Counted from the stretch's first letter, positions 1-8,689 are shown. The stretch is 64,000 bases of DNA from Pseudomonas fontis (GCF_028656955.1 NZ_JAMDGY010000024.1:274196-338195), one strand, 5' to 3'. The notes: generated by a model from the sequence alone, not told the origin. A program made the numbers and translations.

Positions 1-97
1 CCTGGCACTTGTTGCCGATGGAGTCCTGGGTGGAACAGCCCGCGCTGATCAGGCCTTGCTGCTTGCCGGTGATGGTCATGTAACCGTAAATGGCCAT
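1..97 (-). CDS. Hcp-like protein, N-terminal fragment (cut by window edge)
   Basis: Reading the minus strand from 97 gives 32 codons starting MAIYGYMTITGKQQGL and ending ...SIGNKCQ at the window edge. This resembles the N-terminus of the Hcp family, the ring-forming tube or effector-carrier protein of type VI secretion. A good ribosome site (GGGAG) lies about 8-12 bases before the ATG. The gene is divergent from the betaine cluster. Only the first fifth or so of a normal Hcp (about 160-170 aa) is visible, so family membership is likely but its role, and whether a secretion cluster follows, cannot be seen. Confidence 0.7.
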   Translation of the reverse strand, partial: MAIYGYMTITGKQQGLISAGCSTQDSIGNKCQ

Positions 98-242
98 AGG
101 CACTACTCCCTGTAGTCGAGGTGGCCAGCCTAGTGCTGCGGTCCGGGAAGGTATGTAGGACGCTTCCGAAATTTGTTACAGGCCTGCAAAGCTTTATCGC
201 TGTACGGCATGCCCTGTGGGGGCAACGCTCTTGCACCATTTC

Positions 243-321
243 TGTAGCCGCTGCCGACAGGCTGCGCTGGAGCCCGAGAGGGCTCCCAAAGGCGGCGCGC
301 AGCCTGACGGCAGCGGCTACA
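243..321. repeat. Long palindromic repeat, family 2 (copy 1)
   Basis: The left arm starts TGTAGCCGCTGCC and the right arm ends GGCAGCGGCTACA, with inner arms GGCTGCGCTGGAG and an imperfect complement. The same sequence recurs at 11726, 34412 (half), 38705 and 54855, always in intergenic DNA. It is a dispersed repeat distinct from the REP family. Confidence 0.85.
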
Positions 322-368
322 TGGAGCTGGCCTGGCCAGCGATGCAGATTTCGGCAAAACGCTGATGC

Positions 369-394
369 CATCGCCGGCAAGGCCGGCTCCCACA
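369..394. repeat. REP element, single copy
   Basis: Core of the dispersed REP family of this genome, CATCGCCGGCAAGGCC followed by GGCTCCCACA. It is a short GC-rich palindrome with an asymmetric tail. Here it is single rather than paired. Confidence 0.9.
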
Positions 395-470
395 AAAAAC
401 AGCTGGCCCAAGACCGTTACCCCACAGAACGGCGCCCTTTCTCGCCCTTTGACGCTTTCGGCAATTCCCC

Positions 471-511
471 TGTCGTTTTTGCATCGGAGCGACATTTCCC
501 CTAGGCATATG
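471..511. promoter_or_regulatory. Candidate betaine-pathway operator (GbdR/SouR type)
   Basis: TGTCGT at 471-476, GCA at 481-483 and TAGGCATATG at 502-511 match in order and near-equal spacing the site upstream of glyA (19316-19355), and more loosely the one upstream of gbcB (10488-10526). GbdR, an AraC-family activator, is known in P. aeruginosa to control these same transcripts. Assignment to GbdR or SouR is inference. Confidence 0.45.
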
Positions 512-570
512 CTGGCCCCAAAGCGCCGGCAAACGATTCGGCGCAGCAACGCCAAAAAGGGGACAGCCTG

Positions 571-1548
571 ATGAGCCCAGCCGAATTACACGCAGACAGC
601 ATCGTTATCGACGGGCTGATCATCGCCAAATGGAACCGCGAGCTGTTCGAGGACATGCGCAAAGGCGGCCTCACCGCCGCCAACTGCACGGTGTCGGTCT
701 GGGAAGGCTTCCAGGCCACGGTCAACAACATCGCCGCCAGCCAGAAGCTGATCCGCGACAACAGCGACCTGGTCATGCCGGTGCGCACCACCTCGGACAT
801 CCGCAAAGCCAAGGAGCAGGGCAAGACCGGCATCCTCTTCGGCTTCCAGAACGCCCACGCCTTCGAAGACCAGATCGGCTATGTCGAGGTCTTCAAGCAG
901 CTCGGCGTAGGCATCGTGCAGATGTGCTACAACACCCAGAACCTGGTCGGGACCGGCTGCTACGAGCGCGATGGCGGGGTGTCGGGCTTCGGCCGCGAGA
1001 TCGTCGCCGAGATGAACCGCGTCGGCGTCATGTGCGACCTCTCGCATGTCGGCTCCAAGACCAGCGAGGAGGTCATCCTCGAATCGAAAAAACCGGTCTG
1101 CTACTCGCACTGCCTGCCGTCCGGCCTCAAGGAACACCCGCGCAACAAGTCCGATGAAGAACTGAAGTTCATCGCCGATCACGGCGGCTTCGTCGGCGTG
1201 ACCATGTTTGCGCCGTTCCTCGCCAAAGGCATCGACTCGACCATCGACGACTACGCCGAAGCGATCGAATACACCATGAACATCGTTGGCGAAGACGCCA
1301 TCGGTATCGGCACCGACTTCACCCAGGGCCACGGCCAGGACTTCTTCGAGTACCTGACCCACGACAAGGGCTATGCCCGTCGGCTCACCAGCTTCGGCAA
1401 GATCATCAACCCGCTGGGCATCCGCACGGTTGGCGAATTCCCCAACCTCACTGAAACGCTGCTCAAGCGCGGCCACCCCGAGCGGGTGGTGCGCAAGATC
1501 ATGGGTGAGAACTGGGTCAACGTGCTACGCGACGTCTGGGGCGAATAA
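571..1548 (+). CDS. M19 dipeptidase-like protein of the betaine cluster, degenerate metal site
   Basis: A 325-aa single-domain protein of the M19 (renal dipeptidase) amidohydrolase family, first gene of the dimethylglycine cluster (homologue of P. aeruginosa PA5396). Family features kept are LSHVG (H159), YSHC (H180) and the GIGTDF aspartate (D249). The usual N-terminal DGHND metal motif reads DGLII (residues 14-18), and the usual bridging glutamate region reads GFQNAH (Q93). Two or more metal ligands therefore appear to be missing, and ordinary zinc dipeptidase activity is doubtful. No signal peptide is seen, so it should be cytoplasmic. It is followed after 76 bases by the V4R-domain gene. 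The true substrate is unknown; co-location suggests a task in betaine or dimethylglycine use. Confidence 0.85.
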   Translation: MSPAELHADSIVIDGLIIAKWNRELFEDMRKGGLTAANCTVSVWEGFQATVNNIAASQKLIRDNSDLVMPVRTTSDIRKAKEQGKTGILFGFQNAHAFEDQIGYVEVFKQLGVGIVQMCYNTQNLVGTGCYERDGGVSGFGREIVAEMNRVGVMCDLSHVGSKTSEEVILESKKPVCYSHCLPSGLKEHPRNKSDEELKFIADHGGFVGVTMFAPFLAKGIDSTIDDYAEAIEYTMNIVGEDAIGIGTDFTQGHGQDFFEYLTHDKGYARRLTSFGKIINPLGIRTVGEFPNLTETLLKRGHPERVVRKIMGENWVNVLRDVWGE

Positions 1549-1624
1549 CCCGCCCGCACCCCGCCTTCCAAACCCCTGCAGGACGCAGGGGTCGCCAACC
1601 ACACTTTTCTGGAGTTCAGTTTCC

Positions 1625-2155
1625 ATGGCCAAGATCGCCCCGCAATTGCCTATCGAAGTCGACAGCGAAACCGGTGTCTGGACCAGCGACGCCCTGCCGA
1701 TGCTCTACGTGCCGCGGCATTTCTTCGTCAACAACCACATCGGCATCGAGGAAGTGCTGGGCGCCGAGGCCTATGCCGAGATCCTCTACAAGGCTGGCTA
1801 CAAGTCGGCTTGGCACTGGTGCGAGAAAGAAGCCGAATGCCACGGCCTGGAAGGCGTCGCGGTGTTCGAACATTACATGAAGCGCCTGTCCCAACGCGGC
1901 TGGGGGCTGTTCAAGATCGAGGCCATCGACCTCGAGGCCGGCACCGCCAGCGTCAAGCTTGAGCACTCGGCCTTCGTCTACGTCTACGGCAAGGTCGGGC
2001 GCAAGGTCGACTACATGTTCACCGGTTGGTTCGCCGGGGCCATGGACCAGATCCTCGCCGCCCGCGGCAGCAGCACCCGCACGGTCGCCGAGCAGGTCTA
2101 CGGCGGTTCTGAAGAAGGCCACGACGACGGCCTGTTCATCGTCAAGCCGTTGTAA
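1625..2155 (+). CDS. V4R/DUF5943-type protein of the dgc cluster
   Basis: A 176-aa protein starting MAKIAPQLPIEVDSETGVW. The start is chosen because a ribosome site (GGAG) precedes ATG 1625 and the reading frame upstream runs through the previous gene. The C-terminal half (about residues 60-160) has the look of a V4R (4-vinyl-reductase-like, small-molecule-binding) domain, with the conserved stretch HSAFVYVYGKVGRKVDYMF. The homologue PA5397 lies at the same place in P. aeruginosa. It sits 15 bases before dgcA and is surely cotranscribed with it. The function is unknown; a ligand-binding or accessory role in dimethylglycine demethylation is a guess from context. Confidence 0.75.
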   Translation: MAKIAPQLPIEVDSETGVWTSDALPMLYVPRHFFVNNHIGIEEVLGAEAYAEILYKAGYKSAWHWCEKEAECHGLEGVAVFEHYMKRLSQRGWGLFKIEAIDLEAGTASVKLEHSAFVYVYGKVGRKVDYMFTGWFAGAMDQILAARGSSTRTVAEQVYGGSEEGHDDGLFIVKPL

Positions 2156-2170
2156 GCCGAGGACCCCGCC

Positions 2171-4231
2171 ATGGCATTCGAAGCTATGTTCCAGCCGATC
2201 CAGATCGGCAAACTGACCATTCGCAACCGTGTGCTCAGCACCGCGCACGCCGAGGTCTACGCCACCGATGGCGGCATGACCACCGAGCGCTACGTGCAGT
2301 ACTACGAAGAGAAAGCCAAGGGCGGGATCGGCCTGGCGATCTGCGGCGGTTCCTCGGTGGTGGCCATCGACAGCCCGCAGGGCTGGTGGAAATCGGTGAA
2401 CCTGGCCACCGACCGGATCATCCCGCACTTCCAGAACCTCGCCGACGCCATGCACAAGCACGGCGCCAAGATCATGATCCAGATTACCCACATGGGCCGC
2501 CGCTCACGTTGGGACGGCGAACACTGGCCAACCCTGATGTCGCCATCGGGCATCCGCGAGCCGGTGCACCGCGCGACCTGCAAGACCATCGAGCCGGAAG
2601 AGATCTGGCGAGTCATCGGCAACTACGCCCAAGCCGCGCGCCGGGCGAAGCAAGGCGGCCTGGACGGCGTCGAACTGTCGGCGGTGCACCAGCACATGAT
2701 CGACCAGTTCTGGAGCCCACGGGTCAACAAACGCACCGACGAGTGGGGTGGCAGCTTCGAGAACCGCATGCGCTTCGGCCTGGAAGTGCTCAAGGCGGTG
2801 CGCGCCGAAGTGGGCGACGATTTCTGCGTGGGCATGCGCATCTGCGGCGATGAGTTCCACCCCGACGGCCTCAGCCACGAGGACATGAAGGAGATCGCCA
2901 AATACTACGACGCCACCGGCATGCTCGACTTCTTCGGGGTGATCGGCTCGGGCTGTGACACCCACAACACCCTGGCCAACGTCATCCCCAACATGAGCTA
3001 TCCGCCGGAGCCGTTCCTGCACCTGGCTGCCGGCATCAAGGAAGTGGTCAAGGTCCCGGTGATGCACGCGCAGAACATCAAGGACCCGAACCAGGCCACG
3101 CGCATCCTTGAAGGCGGCTATGTCGACATGGTCGGCATGACCCGGGCGCATATCGCCGACCCGCACCTGATCGCCAAGATCAAGATGGGCCAGATCGACC
3201 AGATCAAGCAGTGCGTGGGTGCCAACTACTGCATCGACCGCCAGTACCAGGGGCTGGATGTGCTGTGCATCCAGAACGCCGCGACCTCCCGTGAGTACAT
3301 GGGCGTGCCGCACATCATCGAGAAATCCACCGGGCCCAAGCGCAAGGTGGTGGTGGTTGGTGCCGGGCCTGCCGGCATGGAGGCGGCGCGGGTGGCTGCC
3401 GAGCGTGGCCATGAGGTGACCCTGTTCGAGAAGAAGGAGGCCATCGGCGGGCAGATCACCACGGCGTCCAAGGCGCCGCAGCGTGACCAGATCGCCGGCA
3501 TCACGCGCTGGTTCCAGCTGGAGCTGGCGCGCCTGAAAGTCGACCTGCGCCTGGGCACGGCGGCCGACGTCGCGACCATCCTCGACCTGCGCCCGGACAT
3601 CGTCGTGCTGGCCGTGGGCGGGCATCCGTTCCTCGAGCAGAACGAGCACTGGGGCGCGGCCGAAGGCCTGGTGGTGAGCAGTTGGGATGTGCTCGACGGC
3701 ACGGTGGCGCCGGGCAAGACCGCGCTGGTGTACGACACCATTTGCGAGTTCACCGGCATGTCGGTGGCAGACTTTCTGGCCGACAAGGGCAGCCAGGTGG
3801 AGATCGTCACCGACGACATCAAGCCGGGCGTGGCGATAGGCGGGACGTCGTTCCCGACCTACTACCGCAGCATGTACCCCAAGGAAGTGATCATGACCGG
3901 CGACCTGATGCTGGAGAAGGTCTACCGCGAGGGCGACAAGCTGGTGGCGGTGCTGGAAAACGAATACACCGGGGCCAAGGAGGAGCGGGTGGTGGACCAG
4001 GTGGTGATCGAGAACGGCGTGCGGCCGGACGAGACGCTGTATTACGCGCTGAAGGACGGCTCGCGCAACAAGGGCCAGGTCGATATCGAGGCGCTGTTCG
4101 CGATCCAGCCGCAGCCGGCGTTGGCGCAGGCTGGCGATGGCTACCTGTTGTACCGCATCGGCGACTGCGTGGCGCAGCGCAACACCCACGCAGCGATCTA
4201 CGACGCCTTGCGCCTGTGCAAGGACTTTTAA
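2171..4231 (+). CDS. dgcA: Dimethylglycine demethylase subunit DgcA
   Basis: A 686-aa flavoenzyme of the trimethylamine dehydrogenase/2,4-dienoyl-CoA reductase type. It has an N-terminal FMN-binding TIM barrel (about 1-370, starting MFQPIQIGKLTIRNR) and then a dinucleotide-binding half with VVVVGAGPAGMEAARVA near residue 393. With DgcB it removes a methyl group from dimethylglycine to give sarcosine. The cluster-binding loop aligns with trimethylamine dehydrogenase (Cys-x2-Cys-x2-Cys-x11-Cys) but reads C348, A351, C354, C366, so one of the four iron-sulfur ligands is alanine. Electrons probably pass to DgcB and the ETF encoded next. A REP pair separates this gene from dgcB. Confidence 0.92.
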   Translation: MAFEAMFQPIQIGKLTIRNRVLSTAHAEVYATDGGMTTERYVQYYEEKAKGGIGLAICGGSSVVAIDSPQGWWKSVNLATDRIIPHFQNLADAMHKHGAKIMIQITHMGRRSRWDGEHWPTLMSPSGIREPVHRATCKTIEPEEIWRVIGNYAQAARRAKQGGLDGVELSAVHQHMIDQFWSPRVNKRTDEWGGSFENRMRFGLEVLKAVRAEVGDDFCVGMRICGDEFHPDGLSHEDMKEIAKYYDATGMLDFFGVIGSGCDTHNTLANVIPNMSYPPEPFLHLAAGIKEVVKVPVMHAQNIKDPNQATRILEGGYVDMVGMTRAHIADPHLIAKIKMGQIDQIKQCVGANYCIDRQYQGLDVLCIQNAATSREYMGVPHIIEKSTGPKRKVVVVGAGPAGMEAARVAAERGHEVTLFEKKEAIGGQITTASKAPQRDQIAGITRWFQLELARLKVDLRLGTAADVATILDLRPDIVVLAVGGHPFLEQNEHWGAAEGLVVSSWDVLDGTVAPGKTALVYDTICEFTGMSVADFLADKGSQVEIVTDDIKPGVAIGGTSFPTYYRSMYPKEVIMTGDLMLEKVYREGDKLVAVLENEYTGAKEERVVDQVVIENGVRPDETLYYALKDGSRNKGQVDIEALFAIQPQPALAQAGDGYLLYRIGDCVAQRNTHAAIYDALRLCKDF

Positions 4232-4233
4232 CC

Positions 4234-4320
4234 TGTGGGAGCCGGCCTTGCCGGCGATGGGATCAACGCGGTACCTGTTATTGCGCGGTGTTCCCATCGC
4301 TGGCAAGGCCAGCTCCCACA
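4234..4320. repeat. REP pair (inverted), between dgcA and dgcB
   Basis: Two REP copies in head-to-head orientation begin 3 bases after the dgcA stop. They lie inside what is otherwise one operon and may form a stable hairpin that protects or separates the upstream message. There is no U-run, so it is not an intrinsic terminator. Confidence 0.9.
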
Positions 4321-4364
4321 GAGGTCCCCTGGCAAGGCACTGACGTGTCTTTTGGGAGCTCCCC

Positions 4365-6311
4365 ATGTTGAACACCCTGCTTCCCATCCTCCTGTTTGCC
4401 GCGCTGGGCCTGGCTGTGCTGGGCGCCGTGCGACGGCTGCGGATGTGGCGCCAAGGTCGCCCGGCTGCGGTCGACCTGCTCGGCGGCCTGCTGGCCATGC
4501 CGCGCCGCTACATGGTCGACCTGCACCATGTGGTCGCCCGCGACAAATACATGGCCAACACCCACGTCGCCACCGCAGGCGGCTTCGTCCTGGCGGCCGT
4601 GCTGGCGATTCTGGTGCACGGCTTCGGCCTGCATAACCGCATCCTCGGCTACGCGCTGCTGTTCGCCACCGTATTGATGTTCGGCGGCGCGCTGTTCGTC
4701 TTCAAGCGCCGCTTAGATCCGCCATCACGCCTGTCCAAAGGGCCGTGGATGCGCCTGCCGAAAAGCCTGCTGGTGTTCGCCGCCACCTTCTTTATCGCCA
4801 CCTTGCCGGTCGCCGGGCTTCTCCCCGAAGGCTTTGGCGGCTGGCTGCTCGCCGGGCTGCTGGGTCTGGGTGTGCTCTGGGGAGTGTCCGAGCTGTTCTT
4901 CGGCATGACCTGGGGCGGCCCGATGAAACACGCCTTTGCCGGCGCCCTGCACCTGGCCTGGCACCGGCGCGCCGAACGCTTTGGCGGCGGCCGCTCCACC
5001 GGCCTCAAGGCCCTGGACCTGAACGACCCGCAAGCGCCATTGGGCGTGGAAAAACCCCGGGACTTCACCTGGAACCAGCTGCTGGGCTTCGACGCCTGCG
5101 TGCAATGCGGCAAGTGCGAAGCCGCCTGCCCGGCGTTTGCCGCCGGCCAGCCGCTGAACCCGAAAAAGCTCATCCAGGACATGGTCGTCGGCCTCGCCGG
5201 TGGCACCGATGCGCGGTTCGCCGGCAGCCCGTATCCGGGCAAGCCCCTCGGCGAACACGGCGGCAACCTGCACCAGCCGATCGTCAATGGCCTGGTCGAC
5301 GCAGACACGTTGTGGTCGTGCACCACCTGCCGCGCCTGCGTGGAGGAGTGCCCGATGATGATCGAGCACGTCGATGCCATCGTCGACATGCGCCGCCACC
5401 TGACCCTGGAAAAAGGCGCGACGCCGAATAAGGGCGCCGAAGTGCTGGACAACCTGATCGCCACCGACAACCCCGGCGGCTTCGCTCCGGGCGGGCGGAT
5501 GAACTGGGCGGCCGACCTCAACCTCGATGTGCTGGCCGACAAGCAATCCACCGACGTGCTGTTCTGGGTTGGCGACGGTGCGTTCGACATGCGCAACCAG
5601 CGCACCTTGCGCGCCTTCGTCAAAGTGCTGAACGCCGCTGGCGTGGACTTCGCCGTGCTGGGCCTGGAGGAGCGTGACAGCGGTGACGTGGCCCGTCGCC
5701 TGGGTGATGAAGCCACGTTCCAGCAACTGGCCAAGCGCAATATCCAGATGCTGTCGAAGTACAGCTTCAAGCGCATCGTCACCTGCGACCCGCACAGCTT
5801 CCATGTGCTGAAGAACGAGTACGGCGCCTTTGGCGGCGAGTACCCGGTGCAGCACCACAGCAGCTATATCGCTGAACTGATCGCCGCCAACCGGCTCAAC
5901 CTCGGCGAGCACAAAGGCGCCAGCGTCACCTACCACGACCCGTGCTACCTGGGCCGCTACAACGGCGAGTACGAGGCGCCGCGCCAGGTGCTGCGCGCGC
6001 TGGGTATCGAGGTGAAGGAGATGCAGCGTTCGGGCTTGCGTTCACGCTGCTGCGGCGGCGGTGGCGGTGCGCCGATCACCGATATCCCCGGCAAGCAGCG
6101 CATCCCCGACATGCGCATGGACGACATCCGCGAAACCGGCGCCGAGCTGGTGGCGGTGGGTTGCCCGCAATGCACGGCGATGCTCGAAGGGGTGGTCGAG
6201 CCACGACCGCTGATCAAGGACCTGGCCGAACTGGTGGCCGACGTTCTGCTCGACGCCCCGCTGGCGAGCAAGCCGCTGGCCGACACCCGTGAACCTGCGG
6301 AGGTGCACTGA
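4365..6311 (+). CDS. dgcB: Dimethylglycine demethylase subunit DgcB, membrane iron-sulfur protein
   Basis: A 648-aa protein with several N-terminal membrane helices (within residues 1-180), then two 4Fe-4S ferredoxin motifs, CVQCGKCEAACP (about 245) and CTTCRACVEECP (about 319), then a C-terminal CCG (heterodisulfide reductase-type) region with HDPCYLGRYNG and SRCCGGGGG. This layout fits an electron carrier linking a soluble dehydrogenase and ETF to the quinone pool. In P. aeruginosa dgcA and dgcB are both needed for growth on dimethylglycine. It overlaps the next gene by one base (TGATG), so the two are translationally coupled. Confidence 0.92.
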   Translation: MLNTLLPILLFAALGLAVLGAVRRLRMWRQGRPAAVDLLGGLLAMPRRYMVDLHHVVARDKYMANTHVATAGGFVLAAVLAILVHGFGLHNRILGYALLFATVLMFGGALFVFKRRLDPPSRLSKGPWMRLPKSLLVFAATFFIATLPVAGLLPEGFGGWLLAGLLGLGVLWGVSELFFGMTWGGPMKHAFAGALHLAWHRRAERFGGGRSTGLKALDLNDPQAPLGVEKPRDFTWNQLLGFDACVQCGKCEAACPAFAAGQPLNPKKLIQDMVVGLAGGTDARFAGSPYPGKPLGEHGGNLHQPIVNGLVDADTLWSCTTCRACVEECPMMIEHVDAIVDMRRHLTLEKGATPNKGAEVLDNLIATDNPGGFAPGGRMNWAADLNLDVLADKQSTDVLFWVGDGAFDMRNQRTLRAFVKVLNAAGVDFAVLGLEERDSGDVARRLGDEATFQQLAKRNIQMLSKYSFKRIVTCDPHSFHVLKNEYGAFGGEYPVQHHSSYIAELIAANRLNLGEHKGASVTYHDPCYLGRYNGEYEAPRQVLRALGIEVKEMQRSGLRSRCCGGGGGAPITDIPGKQRIPDMRMDDIRETGAELVAVGCPQCTAMLEGVVEPRPLIKDLAELVADVLLDAPLASKPLADTREPAEVH

Positions 6312-7531
6312 TGAGCGACATTATTCGCCGCGACCCGCGTGCCGAGTGGATCGCGCGTAACCGTCTGCACCCGCTGCACGCGGCGATGCAGGTGCAGCAA
6401 AGCAGCTGGATGGGCCCCAACGGGGTGATCCGCAAGAACCCCCATGCACTCGGCTTTATCGGCCCCAACGGGGTCAAGCGCATCGACCGCAGCGGCGCCC
6501 AGCAGGGTGGCAGCAACAAGCGCAGCGCGACGGTGGAAGTGCTGCTGGCGCTGCACCAGGTGCCAGTGCCGGCGTTCTATATCGCCGTGGCGCCCGACAT
6601 GGTCGGCGGCCGCCTGAGCAGCCACGACCGCGACCTGCTCGGGCTGGCCCACAGCCTGGCGGGGAGCGACGGCGCAGTGCTGGCGGTGGTGTTCGGCGAG
6701 CACAAGGAAAGCAACTTTGCCGGCAATGGCGTTGATCGCCTGCTGGTGCTCGAAGGTGAGGAATTTGCCGGTTATGCACCGGAGCAACTGGTGCAGGGCC
6801 TGCGGGCTGTGGATAACCAGTTCAGCCCGCGTCACTGGCTGCTGCCCGACAGCCGCACCGGCGGCGGTGAACTGGGCCGGCGCTTTGCTGCGGCCTTGGG
6901 CGAGCGCCCGGCCACGCGGGTCTGGCAGGTCAAGGATGGGTTGTGCAGCGGGCGCGCGGGCGCCGGGCAGCAGGACCTGATCCGCAGCGTGCCACGGCTG
7001 ATCCTGGGGGCGGCGGAATGTGCCGAGCCGGTCAGCGAAACCCGTCACGAAGCCTTGCCGGTGGTGTTATCCACAGGCGTGGCGCGCCACCTTGCGCGGA
7101 TCGAGGACCTCGGCCCGGTCGCGGTGGACCCGGCGGCGATCGCCATGGCCGAGGCGGAATTCATCATGTCGGGCGGCAACGGCGTCAAGGACTGGGATCT
7201 TTTCCACAGGGCCACCGCTGCGTTGGGCGCCACCGAAGGGGCCTCGCGGGTGGCGGTGGACGACGGCTTCATGCCGCGCAACCGCCAGGTCGGGGCAACC
7301 GGCACCTGGGTTACGGCGCGGGTCTACCTGGCGGTCGGCATTTCCGGGGCGATCCAGCACCTGCAGGGCATTGGCGCCTGCGACAAGGTGGTGGCGATCA
7401 ACCTGGATGCCGGCTGCGACATGATCAAGCGGGCTGACCTGTCGGTGATTGGCGACAGCGCGGAGATCCTCCAGGCGCTGATCGAGGCTGTGGAAAACTA
7501 TCGCGGCGACGCCAAGCGCGACGCGGCATAA
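6311..7531 (+). CDS. Electron transfer flavoprotein alpha subunit, dgc-associated
   Basis: A 406-aa protein. The C-terminal third carries the ETF-alpha FAD-binding signature (GGNGVKDWDLF, then RQVGATGTWV and YLAVGISGAIQH). It is longer than housekeeping EtfA (about 310 aa) because of an N-terminal extension of about 90 residues with two WMGPNGV/FIGPNGV-like repeats. Its partner is the following ETF beta gene. The pair most likely takes electrons from DgcA, with DgcB as quinone-side partner. Two perfect DnaA boxes lie inside the coding sequence (6808-6816, 7067-7075). Confidence 0.88.
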   Translation: MSDIIRRDPRAEWIARNRLHPLHAAMQVQQSSWMGPNGVIRKNPHALGFIGPNGVKRIDRSGAQQGGSNKRSATVEVLLALHQVPVPAFYIAVAPDMVGGRLSSHDRDLLGLAHSLAGSDGAVLAVVFGEHKESNFAGNGVDRLLVLEGEEFAGYAPEQLVQGLRAVDNQFSPRHWLLPDSRTGGGELGRRFAAALGERPATRVWQVKDGLCSGRAGAGQQDLIRSVPRLILGAAECAEPVSETRHEALPVVLSTGVARHLARIEDLGPVAVDPAAIAMAEAEFIMSGGNGVKDWDLFHRATAALGATEGASRVAVDDGFMPRNRQVGATGTWVTARVYLAVGISGAIQHLQGIGACDKVVAINLDAGCDMIKRADLSVIGDSAEILQALIEAVENYRGDAKRDAA

Positions 7532-7545
7532 GGGCGGGCAGACGC

Positions 7546-8316
7546 ATGAACACGAAAGTCATCAGCCTGGTTTCCATCGGTGCCCACCCCACCTCCGGGC
7601 GCAGCCGGCGTGCCGAACAGGACGCGCGGGCGGTGGAGCTGGGCTTGCAGCTGGCTGGGGATAACTTGCAGGTGCTGCATGCCGGCGACCCGCAGGAGCC
7701 GGCGTTGCGCGCCTACCTGGGCATGGGCCTGGCGCAGTTGGATGTGCTGGAGCAACCACCGGGCGCAGATGCGCTCGGGGTGCTGGGCGATTATTTGCGC
7801 GAAGCCGGCGCGCAGTTGGTGCTGACCGGCAGCCAGGCGGAAACGGGGGAGGGTTCGGGCATGTTGCCGTTCCTGCTGGCCGAACGCCTGGGTTGGCCTC
7901 TGGTGGTGGGGCTGGCCGAGGTGGAATCCATCCACAATGGCGTGGCCCTGGTGCTGCAGGCTTTGCCCCGTGGGCAACGGCGCCGGCTGAAGGTGCGCCT
8001 GCCGTTGCTGGCCACTGTGGATAACGCTGCACCCAAGCCACGCCAGAGTGCCTTTGGCCCGGCGCGGCGCGGGGTGTTGGCGGCGCGCACGGTCGAGATT
8101 GTTGAAGATGAATTGCTCGAAGGTGCCGAGTTGCAGCCTGCCAAGCCACGGCCCAAACGGTTGAAAGTCATCAAGGCCAAGAGCGGTGCCGACCGCATGA
8201 AAGCGGCGACGGCCAAGGCCAGTGGCGGCGGTGGACAAGTGCTCAAGGGCGTATCGCCGGAAGCAGGCGCCCAAGCGATCCTGAAACTGCTGGTGGAAGA
8301 AGGCGTGCTGCGCTGA
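7546..8316 (+). CDS. Electron transfer flavoprotein beta subunit, dgc-associated
   Basis: A 256-aa protein of the ETF beta family (adenine-nucleotide alpha-hydrolase fold). Typical stretches are SIGAHPTSGR at the N-terminus, LVLTGSQAETGEGSGMLPFLLAERLGWP around 90-115, and the LPLLATVDNAAPKPR region. It lies 14 bases after the alpha subunit and ends the operon. A perfect DnaA box sits within the gene at 8016-8024. The last about 50 residues are basic and Ala/Gly-rich and differ from housekeeping EtfB. Confidence 0.85.
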   Translation: MNTKVISLVSIGAHPTSGRSRRAEQDARAVELGLQLAGDNLQVLHAGDPQEPALRAYLGMGLAQLDVLEQPPGADALGVLGDYLREAGAQLVLTGSQAETGEGSGMLPFLLAERLGWPLVVGLAEVESIHNGVALVLQALPRGQRRRLKVRLPLLATVDNAAPKPRQSAFGPARRGVLAARTVEIVEDELLEGAELQPAKPRPKRLKVIKAKSGADRMKAATAKASGGGGQVLKGVSPEAGAQAILKLLVEEGVLR

Positions 8317-8346
8317 GGGGTTGTGCACAAAGTCTGTTGGCGGATC

Positions 8347-8355
8347 TGTGGATAA
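8347..8355 (-). promoter_or_regulatory. DnaA box 1
   Basis: Perfect TTATCCACA on the minus strand. It lies in the first 45-bp unit of the array. Confidence 0.75.
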
Positions 8356-8496
8356 AGTGTTTGCCTATGCCTGCAAGCCACGTGTGGCGTGGCTTGCAGG
8401 CTTCTGATCAAATTCTGATCAATCCTTGTCGCGGTGATTGCCTGAGGTTTTCATGGGTGAAGGCTCTGCTTTGCCCACAATTCGTGTTGGCTGCTC

Positions 8497-8505
8497 TGTG
8501 GATAA
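8497..8505 (-). promoter_or_regulatory. DnaA box 2
   Basis: Perfect TTATCCACA on the minus strand, 150 bases from box 1. Confidence 0.75.
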
Positions 8506-8632
8506 TCTGTTCGCGTATGGCTGGGAGCCACGGCCAGCATGGCCTGCGCCATGTTGATCATTATTTGATCAAATACCGCAAAAGCGCAGCCTGATCAGGC
8601 TGAAAGTCCAATAAATTCGCAACCTTGGCGGT

Positions 8633-8641
8633 TTATCCACA
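8633..8641 (+). promoter_or_regulatory. DnaA box 3
   Basis: Perfect TTATCCACA on the plus strand, the only one of the array in this orientation. It is followed by the GTGTGCAA/TTGCACAC dyad. Confidence 0.75.
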
Positions 8642-8689
8642 ATGGTTTTCCAGGTGTGCAAACTTGCACACAAAGTCTGTTGGCTGCTT

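Larger units (their letters stand above)
98..570. other. Divergent intergenic region, hcp-like / dgc cluster
   Basis: This gap of 473 bases has no convincing gene. It holds a long palindromic repeat (243-321), one REP copy (369-394) and a candidate operator (471-511), in that order toward the dipeptidase gene. Short open frames here are in repeat sequence and have no ribosome site. Confidence 0.7.
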
